The notes below the pieces were generated by a model. The model was not told where the DNA came from. It made no database searches and saw nothing but the letters and a program-made list of their open reading frames with translations. The position numbers and the translations under genes were made by a program. Shown one piece after another: positions 44,458-51,878 of a stretch of DNA of 64,000 nucleotides. The stretch's first letter is position 1. Each line of letters opens with the position of its first letter. The stretch is from Paucilactobacillus hokkaidonensis JCM 18461 (lineage in GTDB: Bacteria > Bacillota > Bacilli > Lactobacillales > Lactobacillaceae): contig NZ_AP014680.1 in assembly GCF_000829395.1 (NCBI RefSeq), positions 2,213,986-2,277,985 on the forward strand, in the 5' to 3' direction.

Positions 44458-46035
44458 TTATTGATTAGCTAACAGCAGCAATGCAAACTGAACATTTTGC
44501 GTTGCCTGCGGGTCATTTAAATCAATTTGTAATAGTGTTTCAATTTTCTTAAGTCGATAAATAATTGTATTTCGATGGACATACATTATTCGAGCTACTT
44601 GGGCAATTTGTTGATGATAGTAAAAATAATTTTGCAATGTTTCTATTAAAACTTGTCGCTCACCCTGATTTGTAAAAGTAAGTAGTGGTTTCAATATTTT
44701 TTGACGAAATGCCACAACCTCATCATTTGGAATTAATGAAATCAGTTCTTGCACATACTTTGGTTGATATTTGTGGACCTTCAATTCTGGGTCTTGTTCA
44801 ACACTCCGCAGCGCCTCTAATGCCTCTTTAAAAATTGATGCTAGACTGCTAATTTCCGCTTGTTCATTACTATAACCAACTAAAAATTGGTAATCCATTG
44901 GTATCTTTTCTGCAATAAATGCTTGCACCGCAACTGCAAAATGTTGTGTATTAACCGTTTGCTTAACTAAAAAAACCAACTGTTGGCGCCATGAAAATAT
45001 TTGAATCGGTAATTCATATTCGTTAATAAACCACATTGCCAACTGTTGGACTTGTTCCAAAACTTGATAATTGATTAATTTGACCGGTCGTCTCGTAATT
45101 ACATTTGTCATCACACAAGTGTATTGCACCGTCGGATCCAATTGCATTTCAAGCAAACGTTTATTTGACAGTTTCACCGACATTCCGCCCTCTAAAATAT
45201 TCAAAAAAAATCCTGATTGATTCCGAAAATTACTCTCATTTAGTACATCAATCCGACTATTTACAAAACTGAGTGTATTTAAAATTAATTGCTCTAAAAC
45301 AATCTTAAACTCATCTGTTGCCTGATAATTTAACACAGCAACAAACGCCTTATTTTCTTTAAAGGCCGGAAACAGTGGAAACAATGTAAACGTGTTATGT
45401 TCCCATTCAATCTTAATTTGGTTTTCTAACTGAAAATAATCAATCGTAGTATTTCGGAAAAAAGTGGTTAAATTATCCTTTTGTTCTCGCAATCCCTTTG
45501 AAGCATAAGCTACTTGGAAATGACTATTAATCAATAAAACTGGTGTTTGCAATAACTTTTGCCCCTCATCAAGAACTTGATCAACTTTCGGATGCTTTAA
45601 AACTAAATCAGCTAATTGCTGATTACTTTTGATGATACTTCGAAGTTGGCTTGTCTGTTGCGTCAACATTGCTTCAAAAAATAGTTGCATGCCATCGCTA
45701 ATTGAAATCAACGTTGGAATTTGTAAAATTGGTAATTTAACCTGATCAGCTAATCGTTTCAGATTTGGTTTAATCATACTTTGTTGATTTTCCATTACAA
45801 CGATTCCGGCCGCTTCACATTGAGTTAATTGCATAATTAAGGCTTGCATTTTATCATTATTTTTTAATAATTCAGAACTATCCAATAAATATAACATTTG
45901 CGCTTGATGATATTTATTAACTCGCGTAGTCTCAATAGTTTGCACTGTTTTTACGTTACGTGTCTGTCCATTTTTACCAGCCAAAAAAATTATTTTTTGG
46001 AGTGTTATTTGCGTTAATAATTCTTTAATGGTCAC
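44458..46035 (-). CDS. PucR family transcriptional regulator
   Basis: About 525 residues. An N-terminal PucR domain (about residues 1-125) is followed by a GGDEF-like central region and a C-terminal PucR helix-turn-helix YYHQQIAQVARIMYVHRNTI. Family members sense purine or amino acid status; no target is evident here. I prefer the GTG start at 46033-46035 (VTIKELLTQ), because AAAGGGAG lies just upstream and it gives the common PucR beginning; the frame is open to an ATG at 46098. Confidence 0.82.
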   Translation of the reverse strand: MTIKELLTQITLQKIIFLAGKNGQTRNVKTVQTIETTRVNKYHQAQMLYLLDSSELLKNNDKMQALIMQLTQCEAAGIVVMENQQSMIKPNLKRLADQVKLPILQIPTLISISDGMQLFFEAMLTQQTSQLRSIIKSNQQLADLVLKHPKVDQVLDEGQKLLQTPVLLINSHFQVAYASKGLREQKDNLTTFFRNTTIDYFQLENQIKIEWEHNTFTLFPLFPAFKENKAFVAVLNYQATDEFKIVLEQLILNTLSFVNSRIDVLNESNFRNQSGFFLNILEGGMSVKLSNKRLLEMQLDPTVQYTCVMTNVITRRPVKLINYQVLEQVQQLAMWFINEYELPIQIFSWRQQLVFLVKQTVNTQHFAVAVQAFIAEKIPMDYQFLVGYSNEQAEISSLASIFKEALEALRSVEQDPELKVHKYQPKYVQELISLIPNDEVVAFRQKILKPLLTFTNQGERQVLIETLQNYFYYHQQIAQVARIMYVHRNTIIYRLKKIETLLQIDLNDPQATQNVQFALLLLANQ

Positions 46036-46155
46036 TGTGAACACTCCCTTTGACAGGGTATTATACGCTTTAAAGTGATAATAACTAAATTTATCCATAT
46101 TTTTAGTTAAAAGAGCTGATAATTAATTTTTGATTAGAGAACAAACTTATAAATT

Positions 46156-46200
46156 AAAAAAGCCATGACAAAAATTTGTGATTTTTGCTATGGCTTTTTT
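46156..46200. terminator. Terminator between the nuclease and PucR genes
   Basis: AAAAAAGCCATG-CAAAAAT ... ATTTTTG-TATGGCTTTTTT, a long A/T-flanked hairpin downstream of the nuclease gene. Confidence 0.85.
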
Positions 46201-46230
46201 ATTGCTAAGACATGGAAAATAATTCATACG

Positions 46231-46971
46231 TTAATTAGTACTAGTACCATCTGAATAATTCAAAGTCACATCGTCTTGAACATTAAAAATATAAATATTA
46301 AAACTGATCCGCTTATCCTCAACAGATTGTGCCATCATATGGACACCGCGTGGTAATAATTCTTGATCTCGAAAAATTGGTTCTACCTCATAGCGAACAT
46401 GATGATTAGTGTCTTTGAGATAATCCGCAATTTCATTTTCATAATTTTCCATTCCTGGTGAATTCAAACTGACTGTCCCAGTCATTAAATTCTTTAAATT
46501 ATTATTCTGACCTGTTAATTGATAGCCAATCAAATGACTGCGATTATAAAGCCAAACCGTTTTCCCATCAGAGTGTACCTGCTTATTATGCCAACCAGTT
46601 GGGTCAACATATAATGGATCGCGCTCTGTCTTAGGCATTATATCCTTACCCAACATTGCATTTGCAGCTCCAACACGGTTTAGTTGATCTAAATCATGAT
46701 ATTTTTGCCAACTACCATGGGCGATACTCAAATCACTCTGACTAAAGGTCGGCTTATTCTGATTCACTTTAATTATTTGTTGACCAGAATAATTCAGTTT
46801 AGCTAGTTGCTTTGCTGAGATAGTTTGACTGCTCGAATTACTAGCAGCATCACGAACACTTTGTGTTGGCGTATCATACTGTAGGTATCCACCCACTGCG
46901 ATAATTACAACTGCTACTATGACACTTAGTAGTGATAATTTATTTTTGCGCTTTTTTCTCCTTTTTGCCAC
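46231..46971 (-). CDS. DNA/RNA non-specific endonuclease (EndA / DNA-entry nuclease type)
   Basis: 246 residues. Basic N-terminus and one membrane anchor (LSLLSVIVAVVIIAVGGYL), then a beta-beta-alpha metal nuclease domain with NRSHLIGYQLTGQNNNLKNLMTG, where the usual DRGH is NRSH and the metal-binding Asn are conserved. Such surface nucleases degrade incoming DNA during competence or for nutrition. The start is GTG (46969-46971) after GGAGGAG. Confidence 0.87.
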   Translation of the reverse strand: MAKRRKKRKNKLSLLSVIVAVVIIAVGGYLQYDTPTQSVRDAASNSSSQTISAKQLAKLNYSGQQIIKVNQNKPTFSQSDLSIAHGSWQKYHDLDQLNRVGAANAMLGKDIMPKTERDPLYVDPTGWHNKQVHSDGKTVWLYNRSHLIGYQLTGQNNNLKNLMTGTVSLNSPGMENYENEIADYLKDTNHHVRYEVEPIFRDQELLPRGVHMMAQSVEDKRISFNIYIFNVQDDVTLNYSDGTSTN

Positions 46972-47041
46972 TGGTACTCCTCCATTTGTAAACAGTAAAT
47001 CTATTGTACCAAATTAAACCGAACAGTTGTTCTAAAATCAC

Positions 47042-47087
47042 AAAAAAAGCTTCGTTATTTGATAGCTGGTTACTATCAACGAAGCTT
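47042..47087 (-). terminator. Terminator after the Ile T-box mini-ORF
   Basis: Minus strand AAGCTTCGTTGATAG ... CTATCA-AACGAAGCTT followed by seven T. It ends the short T-box transcript before the nuclease gene. Confidence 0.85.
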
Positions 47088-47117
47088 AACTTAATTATTG
47101 GATACTATGGGATGTTG

Positions 47118-47261
47118 CTATGTTGTTGCTATGTGTGGAAATCGTACTTCATTAGAGCTATGTGTTTTATGTGTGTGGTGAGAAATTGAAACTAAGTGTT
47201 TGGTTATTGCCCACAAATTTAAAATTTTAATCTGACTAATGCCAGAAATGTCCGATTTCAT
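47118..47261 (-). CDS. 47-residue mini-ORF under Ile T-box control, unknown function
   Basis: ATG at 47259-47261 after AGAGAGGTGG, stop TAG at 47118-47120. The peptide begins MKSDISGISQIKILNLWAIT, has seven Ile (five in the first 20 residues), and a His/Thr/Ser-rich second half. It is the only frame between the T-box terminator and the terminator at 47042-47087. It could be a leader-type peptide that consumes isoleucine, a signal peptide precursor, or the remainder of a deleted gene. I recognise no family. Confidence 0.5.
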   Translation of the reverse strand: MKSDISGISQIKILNLWAITKHLVSISHHTHKTHSSNEVRFPHIATT

Positions 47262-47289
47262 CGCCACCACCTCTCTTTATAATTTGAAC

Positions 47290-47575
47290 TAAAAAACGCC
47301 CTACCAAACAACCCCAATTAATGGGATTATTGATAGGACGGGAAACACCGTGTTACCACCTAAGTTTGTCTAATTATCACTAATTAAACCTTTAAACGTA
47401 CAAACATACGTAGGCACTGTAATGGGTGCATCCAATTTACTTTACCAGCTAAGCCTTCAAGTAATCGCTCAAGGACGATATTCACTTAACTAATTTCGAT
47501 TCCATCTCACCACACTGGAACTCTCTTGCGAAAATAGTTAAGTTACTTATTCCTCTCAACGCGTTTCATTTTCTC
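47290..47575 (-). promoter_or_regulatory. T-box riboswitch, isoleucine specifier (orphan)
   Basis: Minus strand T-box core GGTGGTAACACGGTG (47346-47360), followed by a terminator (CGTCCTA/TAGGGCG arms, then a T-run at 47291-47296). Stem I has GAA-T-ATC-G with ATC at 47477-47479, in the same position as ATG in the three Met T-boxes, so tRNA-Ile is the predicted ligand. No amino acid biosynthesis, transport or tRNA ligase gene follows. Confidence 0.85.
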
Positions 47576-47597
47576 ATTCAAATTTAATTATGCTGTA

Positions 47598-47626
47598 ATC
47601 ATAATGCCATTTTATTTGTTTGTCAA
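47598..47626 (-). promoter_or_regulatory. Promoter of the orphan Ile T-box
   Basis: Minus strand TTGACA (47621-47626), 17-nt spacer, TATGAT (47598-47603); a near-consensus promoter, so the unit is probably well transcribed. Confidence 0.78.
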
Positions 47627-47761
47627 CAGTTTTTATTAAATTAATTAAACCAGGTTTCCCTTTCATTACACAATATTAATAATTTCTAATTGTTTTTATA
47701 AATAGATTCGCAAAAATGTATTCTTTACTTCACACATTTTTCACACAGTCTCGGTATTATA

Positions 47762-47886
47762 TAAACATACCAATTAAACCTCTTTCATTTACTCCTCCAA
47801 AGTAATGTAAAGAATAGCTGTTTCCCAACAGCTAACATAATCCTACTCCAGCAAAAGCCGGTTAGTTGAAAAGCTAATCGGCTTTT
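47762..47886 (+). ncRNA. Candidate small RNA with two hairpins and an anti-Shine-Dalgarno stretch
   Basis: The ~400-nt gap 47627-48036 has no credible frame. It contains an unpaired ACTCCTCCAAAG (47791-47802), a hairpin AGCTGTT-TCCC-AACAGCT (47816-47833), and a terminator-like hairpin AAAAGCCG-GTTAG ... CTAAT-CGGCTTTT (47853-47886) ending in T. This looks like a trans-acting sRNA that could pair with ribosome binding sites. A TATTAT at 47755-47760 could be its -10, but no good -35 is seen. Confidence 0.35.
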
Positions 47887-48036
47887 GTCTATGTCATTGG
47901 GAGTGTATAATGTTTTTGTAGTTAATAATTCATTAAATAATGCACAGCGCCTATTATATCTTGGTTTATTTGATATTATTGTAGGTGTGCGTCATTGACT
48001 AATTTTTGCCACACTTATCTATCTTGAGGTGATCTT

Positions 48037-48540
48037 TTGAATAACCAAGAACCAAATACAAGAATGGCTCGTTACGATGAACCAAAACCCAAAAAGAGCA
48101 AACGGCTCTTAAAAAAGAATACCCAGAAACAAAAAAAACCAAAGGGACCAAAAGGACCAAAAAAGAAACGGCGTTGGTTTCGTATTATTTTGTTTGCTTT
48201 AATTGGACTACTACTAGTAATGATCGTTGTCTTTGCCATAAAGCAACGCGACCCTGTTAATACAGATGATCCAGATACGTCGATTTCTACCACAAGCAGC
48301 AGCTCACATAAGAAAAAACATAAGTCGTCTAGTTCATCATCAGAAAGTTCGACCAGCTATCAGGAACAATACAGCACCTCATCTTCAGTTTATAGTTATT
48401 CAGCTCCTGCATCGTCTTCATCCTATTCAGCACCAAGTTCCTCATCTTCCGAAGCACCAGCAAGCAGTAGTTCTGCTACATCAACTCCAACAAGTAGTAG
48501 CAGTAGTGAACCAGTTACCAATCCAAATCCTACACCATAA
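48037..48540 (+). CDS. Membrane-anchored Ser-rich surface protein, unknown function
   Basis: 167 residues. A Lys/Pro-rich cytoplasmic N-terminus (residues 15-46), one membrane span (FRIILFALIGLLLVMIVVF), then a low-complexity extracellular tail of Ser, Thr, Ala, Pro and Tyr (SSYSAPSSSSSEAPASSSS) ending NPNPTP. No LPXTG or enzymatic domain. The start is TTG at 48037, a few bases after GAGGTGAT. Ser-rich tails of this kind may be glycosylated; this is inference. A second frame in the same DNA is only a shadow. Confidence 0.68.
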   Translation: MNNQEPNTRMARYDEPKPKKSKRLLKKNTQKQKKPKGPKGPKKKRRWFRIILFALIGLLLVMIVVFAIKQRDPVNTDDPDTSISTTSSSSHKKKHKSSSSSSESSTSYQEQYSTSSSVYSYSAPASSSSYSAPSSSSSEAPASSSSATSTPTSSSSSEPVTNPNPTP

Positions 48541-48554
48541 TATTGATGTAACTT

Positions 48555-48605
48555 AAAAATGTATCTTGATCTGATTCCCATCTGAATCAATCAAGATACA
48601 TTTTT
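48555..48605. terminator. Terminator between the Ser-rich protein gene and pepC
   Basis: AAAAATGTATCTTGAT ... ATCAAGATACATTTTT with inner TGATTC/GAATCA; symmetric, serving both converging genes. Confidence 0.88.
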
Positions 48606-48649
48606 GTGTTATCAAAACTATTCTTTAACTGTGTTACTAACCTGTCCGC

Positions 48650-49972
48650 TTATTGCAACGAATCCCAGGCTGATAAAATTTCAGGTTTAGCTGCTGCAAT
48701 TTTTTGTTGTTCTGTAGTCAAATATTTTTTATTCACGACAACTTCATAAGTATAATCCTCAAACCATTGATCACTCATGACAAAATAACCCTTTTCACCG
48801 TTTTCTTTGCCCCAACTATTCTCGACTTTCCAACGATTTGGCTTCTCTTCTACCAGATTAACACCAGTCAACGTCATTGCGTGAGTTACTTCGGCTTGGC
48901 CATAAGCTAATCGCTGTGCCTTAGTCATTTCTAGGTCAACATCTAATAACTCACCTCGCCGGTAAAGCTTTGAATCCAATAGTCCGCGTTTTCGATCCAG
49001 TTGTTGTAAAACATCATTCCCAAACCAAACCGTCTCGCCATCCTCTAACTGTGCAATCGCCGTTTGACGCAATACATCCATTTCCACATTTAAAAACTGG
49101 ATTGGCATCCCTCCGGCAACATTATCTTGGCTGGGAAGAGCATATAAGCGATTATAATCATGGTCTGGAGCATTGGTCACTACCACATAGTCTGTCAGCT
49201 GCATCTTGAAATAATCCTGATAAAATTTCTGTGGTGTTAAATCGGCTGTCCGATGATACTTTTGATCATCATCACGATACTCGAGATCAAATTTAACTGG
49301 TGGTTCGCCAAAAGCATATGCAGATAGCTTATATATTTCACTAATCATTTTATTCCTAGCAAATTCAATTTCTTTTTGCGTAGCCTGTTGTTCAACCATA
49401 GAACGCAATGTCAATGCATCCTTACGCAACTTGAGGTTCATAACGTCATCAATTTCCGTTGTATTATTAGTGTTAAAGGTTTCTGGCATCACATAACTTG
49501 GTACCAATCCATATTTTTCAACCAGACTAGCAGCCATATCCCACTGACCGCCATCACTGCTGGCCATGCTCAAATAAAATGCAACTTCCCGATCCTTGAC
49601 ATCCTTTTCAGCGGTATCCAAAATATTTTGTAAGAACGTATTGGCCCGCTCGACTCTGTCCCAGAAAAATAAATAGTTTTGCGATAACTCAAAATCTTGT
49701 ATATTATTCTGGACCGCAAACTCATGCCGTAATGTATTCAGCGTGGCAAACAGCCAGCACCGTCCACTGTGCTTTTGATTCGAAACCTGGCCAGTTTTAA
49801 CTTCAAGTGAAAAAACTCGGTTTAATCGTTGACTGACCTGCTGATCTTCACTACTAGCATTGATTCCATTCTTCATAACAGACCGTGAGATTACATTAGC
49901 AGTTTCACGTGAAACAAAATCATTATGAAAATCAGCAATCATCGTTGGTGTTAATGCTTGTTTTTTACCCAT
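48650..49972 (-). CDS. pepC: Aminopeptidase C (bleomycin hydrolase family C1B)
   Basis: 440 residues, cytoplasmic cysteine aminopeptidase. The active Cys is in KHSGRCWLFATLN, the active His in VTHAMTLTGVN and the Asn in WKVENSWGKENGEKG. It releases N-terminal residues from peptides taken up by the cell, part of the proteolytic system of lactic acid bacteria. The codons for VSRET near the N-terminus form a parS-like site (49901-49916). Confidence 0.95.
   Translation of the reverse strand: MGKKQALTPTMIADFHNDFVSRETANVISRSVMKNGINASSEDQQVSQRLNRVFSLEVKTGQVSNQKHSGRCWLFATLNTLRHEFAVQNNIQDFELSQNYLFFWDRVERANTFLQNILDTAEKDVKDREVAFYLSMASSDGGQWDMAASLVEKYGLVPSYVMPETFNTNNTTEIDDVMNLKLRKDALTLRSMVEQQATQKEIEFARNKMISEIYKLSAYAFGEPPVKFDLEYRDDDQKYHRTADLTPQKFYQDYFKMQLTDYVVVTNAPDHDYNRLYALPSQDNVAGGMPIQFLNVEMDVLRQTAIAQLEDGETVWFGNDVLQQLDRKRGLLDSKLYRRGELLDVDLEMTKAQRLAYGQAEVTHAMTLTGVNLVEEKPNRWKVENSWGKENGEKGYFVMSDQWFEDYTYEVVVNKKYLTTEQQKIAAAKPEILSAWDSLQ
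49901..49916. other. parS: parS-like site 2, inside pepC
   Basis: AGTTTCACGTGAAACA differs from TGTTTCACGTGAAACA only at the first base. It is about 14 kb from the origin-side edge. Confidence 0.78.
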
Positions 49973-50142
49973 TAATCATTCTCCATTCTTTTGGCAATCT
50001 ATGTGTTGGTGTCTATTTATAAATACAATGTCAAAATAATTACGTCTGCAAGCGTATAACTATCTATTTTATCAGTCAAACATTTTTATTCACGTGCTAA
50101 TCTGCTAAGATGGTAACAATATCTTTGGGAGGCCTTTTAAAT

Positions 50143-50850
50143 ATGAATAACTTTTTTACTATTTTAGGTGGTATGGGTTCCTTAGCAACTGAAAGTTTTG
50201 TGCGTTTGCTGAATGCACGGACCCCTAGCAACCGTGATCAAGACTACTTAGATTACATTGTCATCAACCACGCGACAATTCCAGATCGCTCGTCTTATAT
50301 AATGGATCATAGTCAAACTAATCCATTACCCGCTTTATTAGCTGATATTACACAACAAAGCAAATTAAACCCTGCTTTTTTCGTTTTAACTTGCAATTCA
50401 GCCCATTATTTTTACCCTCAATTACAGTCGGCCACCACAATTCCAATTTTACATATGCCAAAATTAGCAGTTGAACAGATTAAAGAGATCGCACCGACTG
50501 CTCATCGCGTTGGAATATTAGGTACTCCTGGATCTATTAATAATGGTATTTATGATAATCTCTTAATATCTAACGGTTATGAACCAGTCAAGCCTACTCC
50601 CGAAATCTTAGCAGCCACCGAAGAACTAATTTTTACAGATATTAAACAAAATGGTCAGGTGAATGCAGAGCGCTTCCATCATCTGTTAGAGCAAATGCAA
50701 ACTGAGCTAAATTGTGATGCAACAATTTTAGGATGTACCGAATTATCATTGGCACAAGAAAAAGCTGCTAATCATCCTTACCAAGTGATTGATGCACAAT
50801 CAATACTAGTTGATCAGACTCTGAAACTAGGCTTAGCAGCACAAAAATAA
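50143..50850 (+). CDS. Aspartate/glutamate racemase family protein
   Basis: 235 residues. Cofactor-independent two-cysteine racemase fold: the first Cys is in FVLTCNSAHYF (about residue 83), the second in ATILGCTELSLA (about residue 190), with N-terminal GGMGSLATESF. The family includes aspartate racemase (RacD) and YgeA-type broad racemases; D-aspartate is a cross-bridge residue in many lactobacilli, but substrate cannot be read directly. The start ATG at 50143 follows GGGAGG; the frame opens earlier at 50110 without support. Confidence 0.85.
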   Translation: MNNFFTILGGMGSLATESFVRLLNARTPSNRDQDYLDYIVINHATIPDRSSYIMDHSQTNPLPALLADITQQSKLNPAFFVLTCNSAHYFYPQLQSATTIPILHMPKLAVEQIKEIAPTAHRVGILGTPGSINNGIYDNLLISNGYEPVKPTPEILAATEELIFTDIKQNGQVNAERFHHLLEQMQTELNCDATILGCTELSLAQEKAANHPYQVIDAQSILVDQTLKLGLAAQK

Positions 50851-50892
50851 GTTGTAAACCAAAGTAACTTTTGATTTACAACTTATTTTTTT
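50849..50892. terminator. Terminator between the racemase and lepB
   Basis: AAGTTGTAAA ... TTTACAACTT with inner CAAAG/CTTTTG, followed by ATTTTTTT; positioned between convergent genes. Confidence 0.85.
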
Positions 50893-50894
50893 AT

Positions 50895-51497
50895 TTATTC
50901 GAAAAATTCATTCCATTGTTTATTGACGTTATTTCGTTTGGTTTTATTAGTATCCCAGAATGGTACTTTGACAACTCCCAAGATTTTCTTTTTCGGAACA
51001 AAGCCCCAATAACGGCCATCATTGGAAACACTGCGATGATCACCTAGAACAAAGTACTCTCCTTTGGGTACCTTAGTAGCCCCCATATTTTTTTGCCATC
51101 TATTAGCCTGCGAGATACTGGCCATCGTCCAATTACCTGTACCCGTAGAACGTTCAGAACTACTGATATAATCTTGATTTACTTTTTTATCATTAACATA
51201 CAAATTACCATTATTAGCAGAAACGGTATCCCCTGGTTTACCAATTACACGTTTTACATAATCTGTTTTAGCGACAGCTTGTGGGTCAACGCCATGAGCA
51301 TCAAACACAACCACACTTCCACGTCGAATTTGGGATTGTTTATAAACCAATACACGTTCGTTGTTTTCCAAATTAGGTTGCATTGATGGTCCATCAACTC
51401 GTACTAACTGGAAAACAAAGTCTTTAATCAATAATGCCACTAGTAGTCCGATAACAATCGGTACAATCCAGCTAACAATTTCCTTTAATGCTTTCAT
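50895..51497 (-). CDS. lepB: Signal peptidase I
   Basis: 200 residues. One N-terminal membrane anchor (WIVPIVIGLLVALLI), the catalytic Ser in VDGPSMQPNL, the catalytic Lys in TDYVKRVIGKPGD, and the C-terminal box LGDHRSVSNDGRYWGFV. It removes signal peptides from exported proteins, for example the type 3 binding protein at 10127. It converges with the racemase gene at a shared terminator. Confidence 0.94.
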   Translation of the reverse strand: MKALKEIVSWIVPIVIGLLVALLIKDFVFQLVRVDGPSMQPNLENNERVLVYKQSQIRRGSVVVFDAHGVDPQAVAKTDYVKRVIGKPGDTVSANNGNLYVNDKKVNQDYISSSERSTGTGNWTMASISQANRWQKNMGATKVPKGEYFVLGDHRSVSNDGRYWGFVPKKKILGVVKVPFWDTNKTKRNNVNKQWNEFFE

Positions 51498-51585
51498 TCA
51501 GTAAATCCCCACTTAATTTAATTTATTCATCATTATTCTTATGTGTAATTGTAATACAATGAGCCAGATAAGCAAACTAAAAATA

Positions 51586-51708
51586 AGAGTGTAAGCAACC
51601 ACGGTCAGAAGTCGGAGCCTAACGGGAAAAATGTAATACGACTCGTCCTTTGAATCATATTACATTTTTTGTTGTTAGGTGTAGGCTTTTGTGGCTGCGA
51701 ACACGTTT
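51586..51708 (+). repeat. AGAGTG/CACGTTT hairpin element, copy 9
   Basis: AGAGTGTAA, helix 1 GCAACCAC/GTGGCTGC (one mismatch), bulge GGTC, helix 2 AGAAGTC/GGCTTTT, helix 3 CCTAAC/GTTAGG, distal stem AAAAATGTAATA and complement, CGAACACGTTT. Sister to copy 4 in the proximal helices. In tandem with copy 10 between lepB and asnB, opposite strand to both. Confidence 0.87.
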
Positions 51709-51713
51709 CGACT

Positions 51714-51839
51714 AGAGTGCGAACAGGGACGTCAAGATATCGTAGGCTAAGTTAGACGTAAACATTGATAAACCGTACTTTGGTTTATTGATGCTTACGT
51801 CTAGCTTAGCCCTAGATATCTGGCCCTGCGAACACGTTT
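51714..51839 (+). repeat. AGAGTG/CACGTTT hairpin element, copy 10
   Basis: AGAGTG, CGAA, helix 1 CAGGG/CCCTG, bulge GTCA, helix 2 AGATATC/GATATCT, GTAGG, helix 3 CTAAG/CTTAG, distal stem AGACGTAA...TTACGTCT and AAACC/GGTTT, CGAA, CACGTTT. Sister to copies 5-7. Confidence 0.88.
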
Positions 51840-51878
51840 CAACTAACCTAAATTGAACTATCAAAACTCAAATCCATT

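Noticed and set aside
48266..48556. 96-codon plus-strand frame inside the Ser-rich protein gene
   Set aside because: His/Gln/Pro-rich shadow of Ser-codon repeats, without a start site or ribosome binding site.
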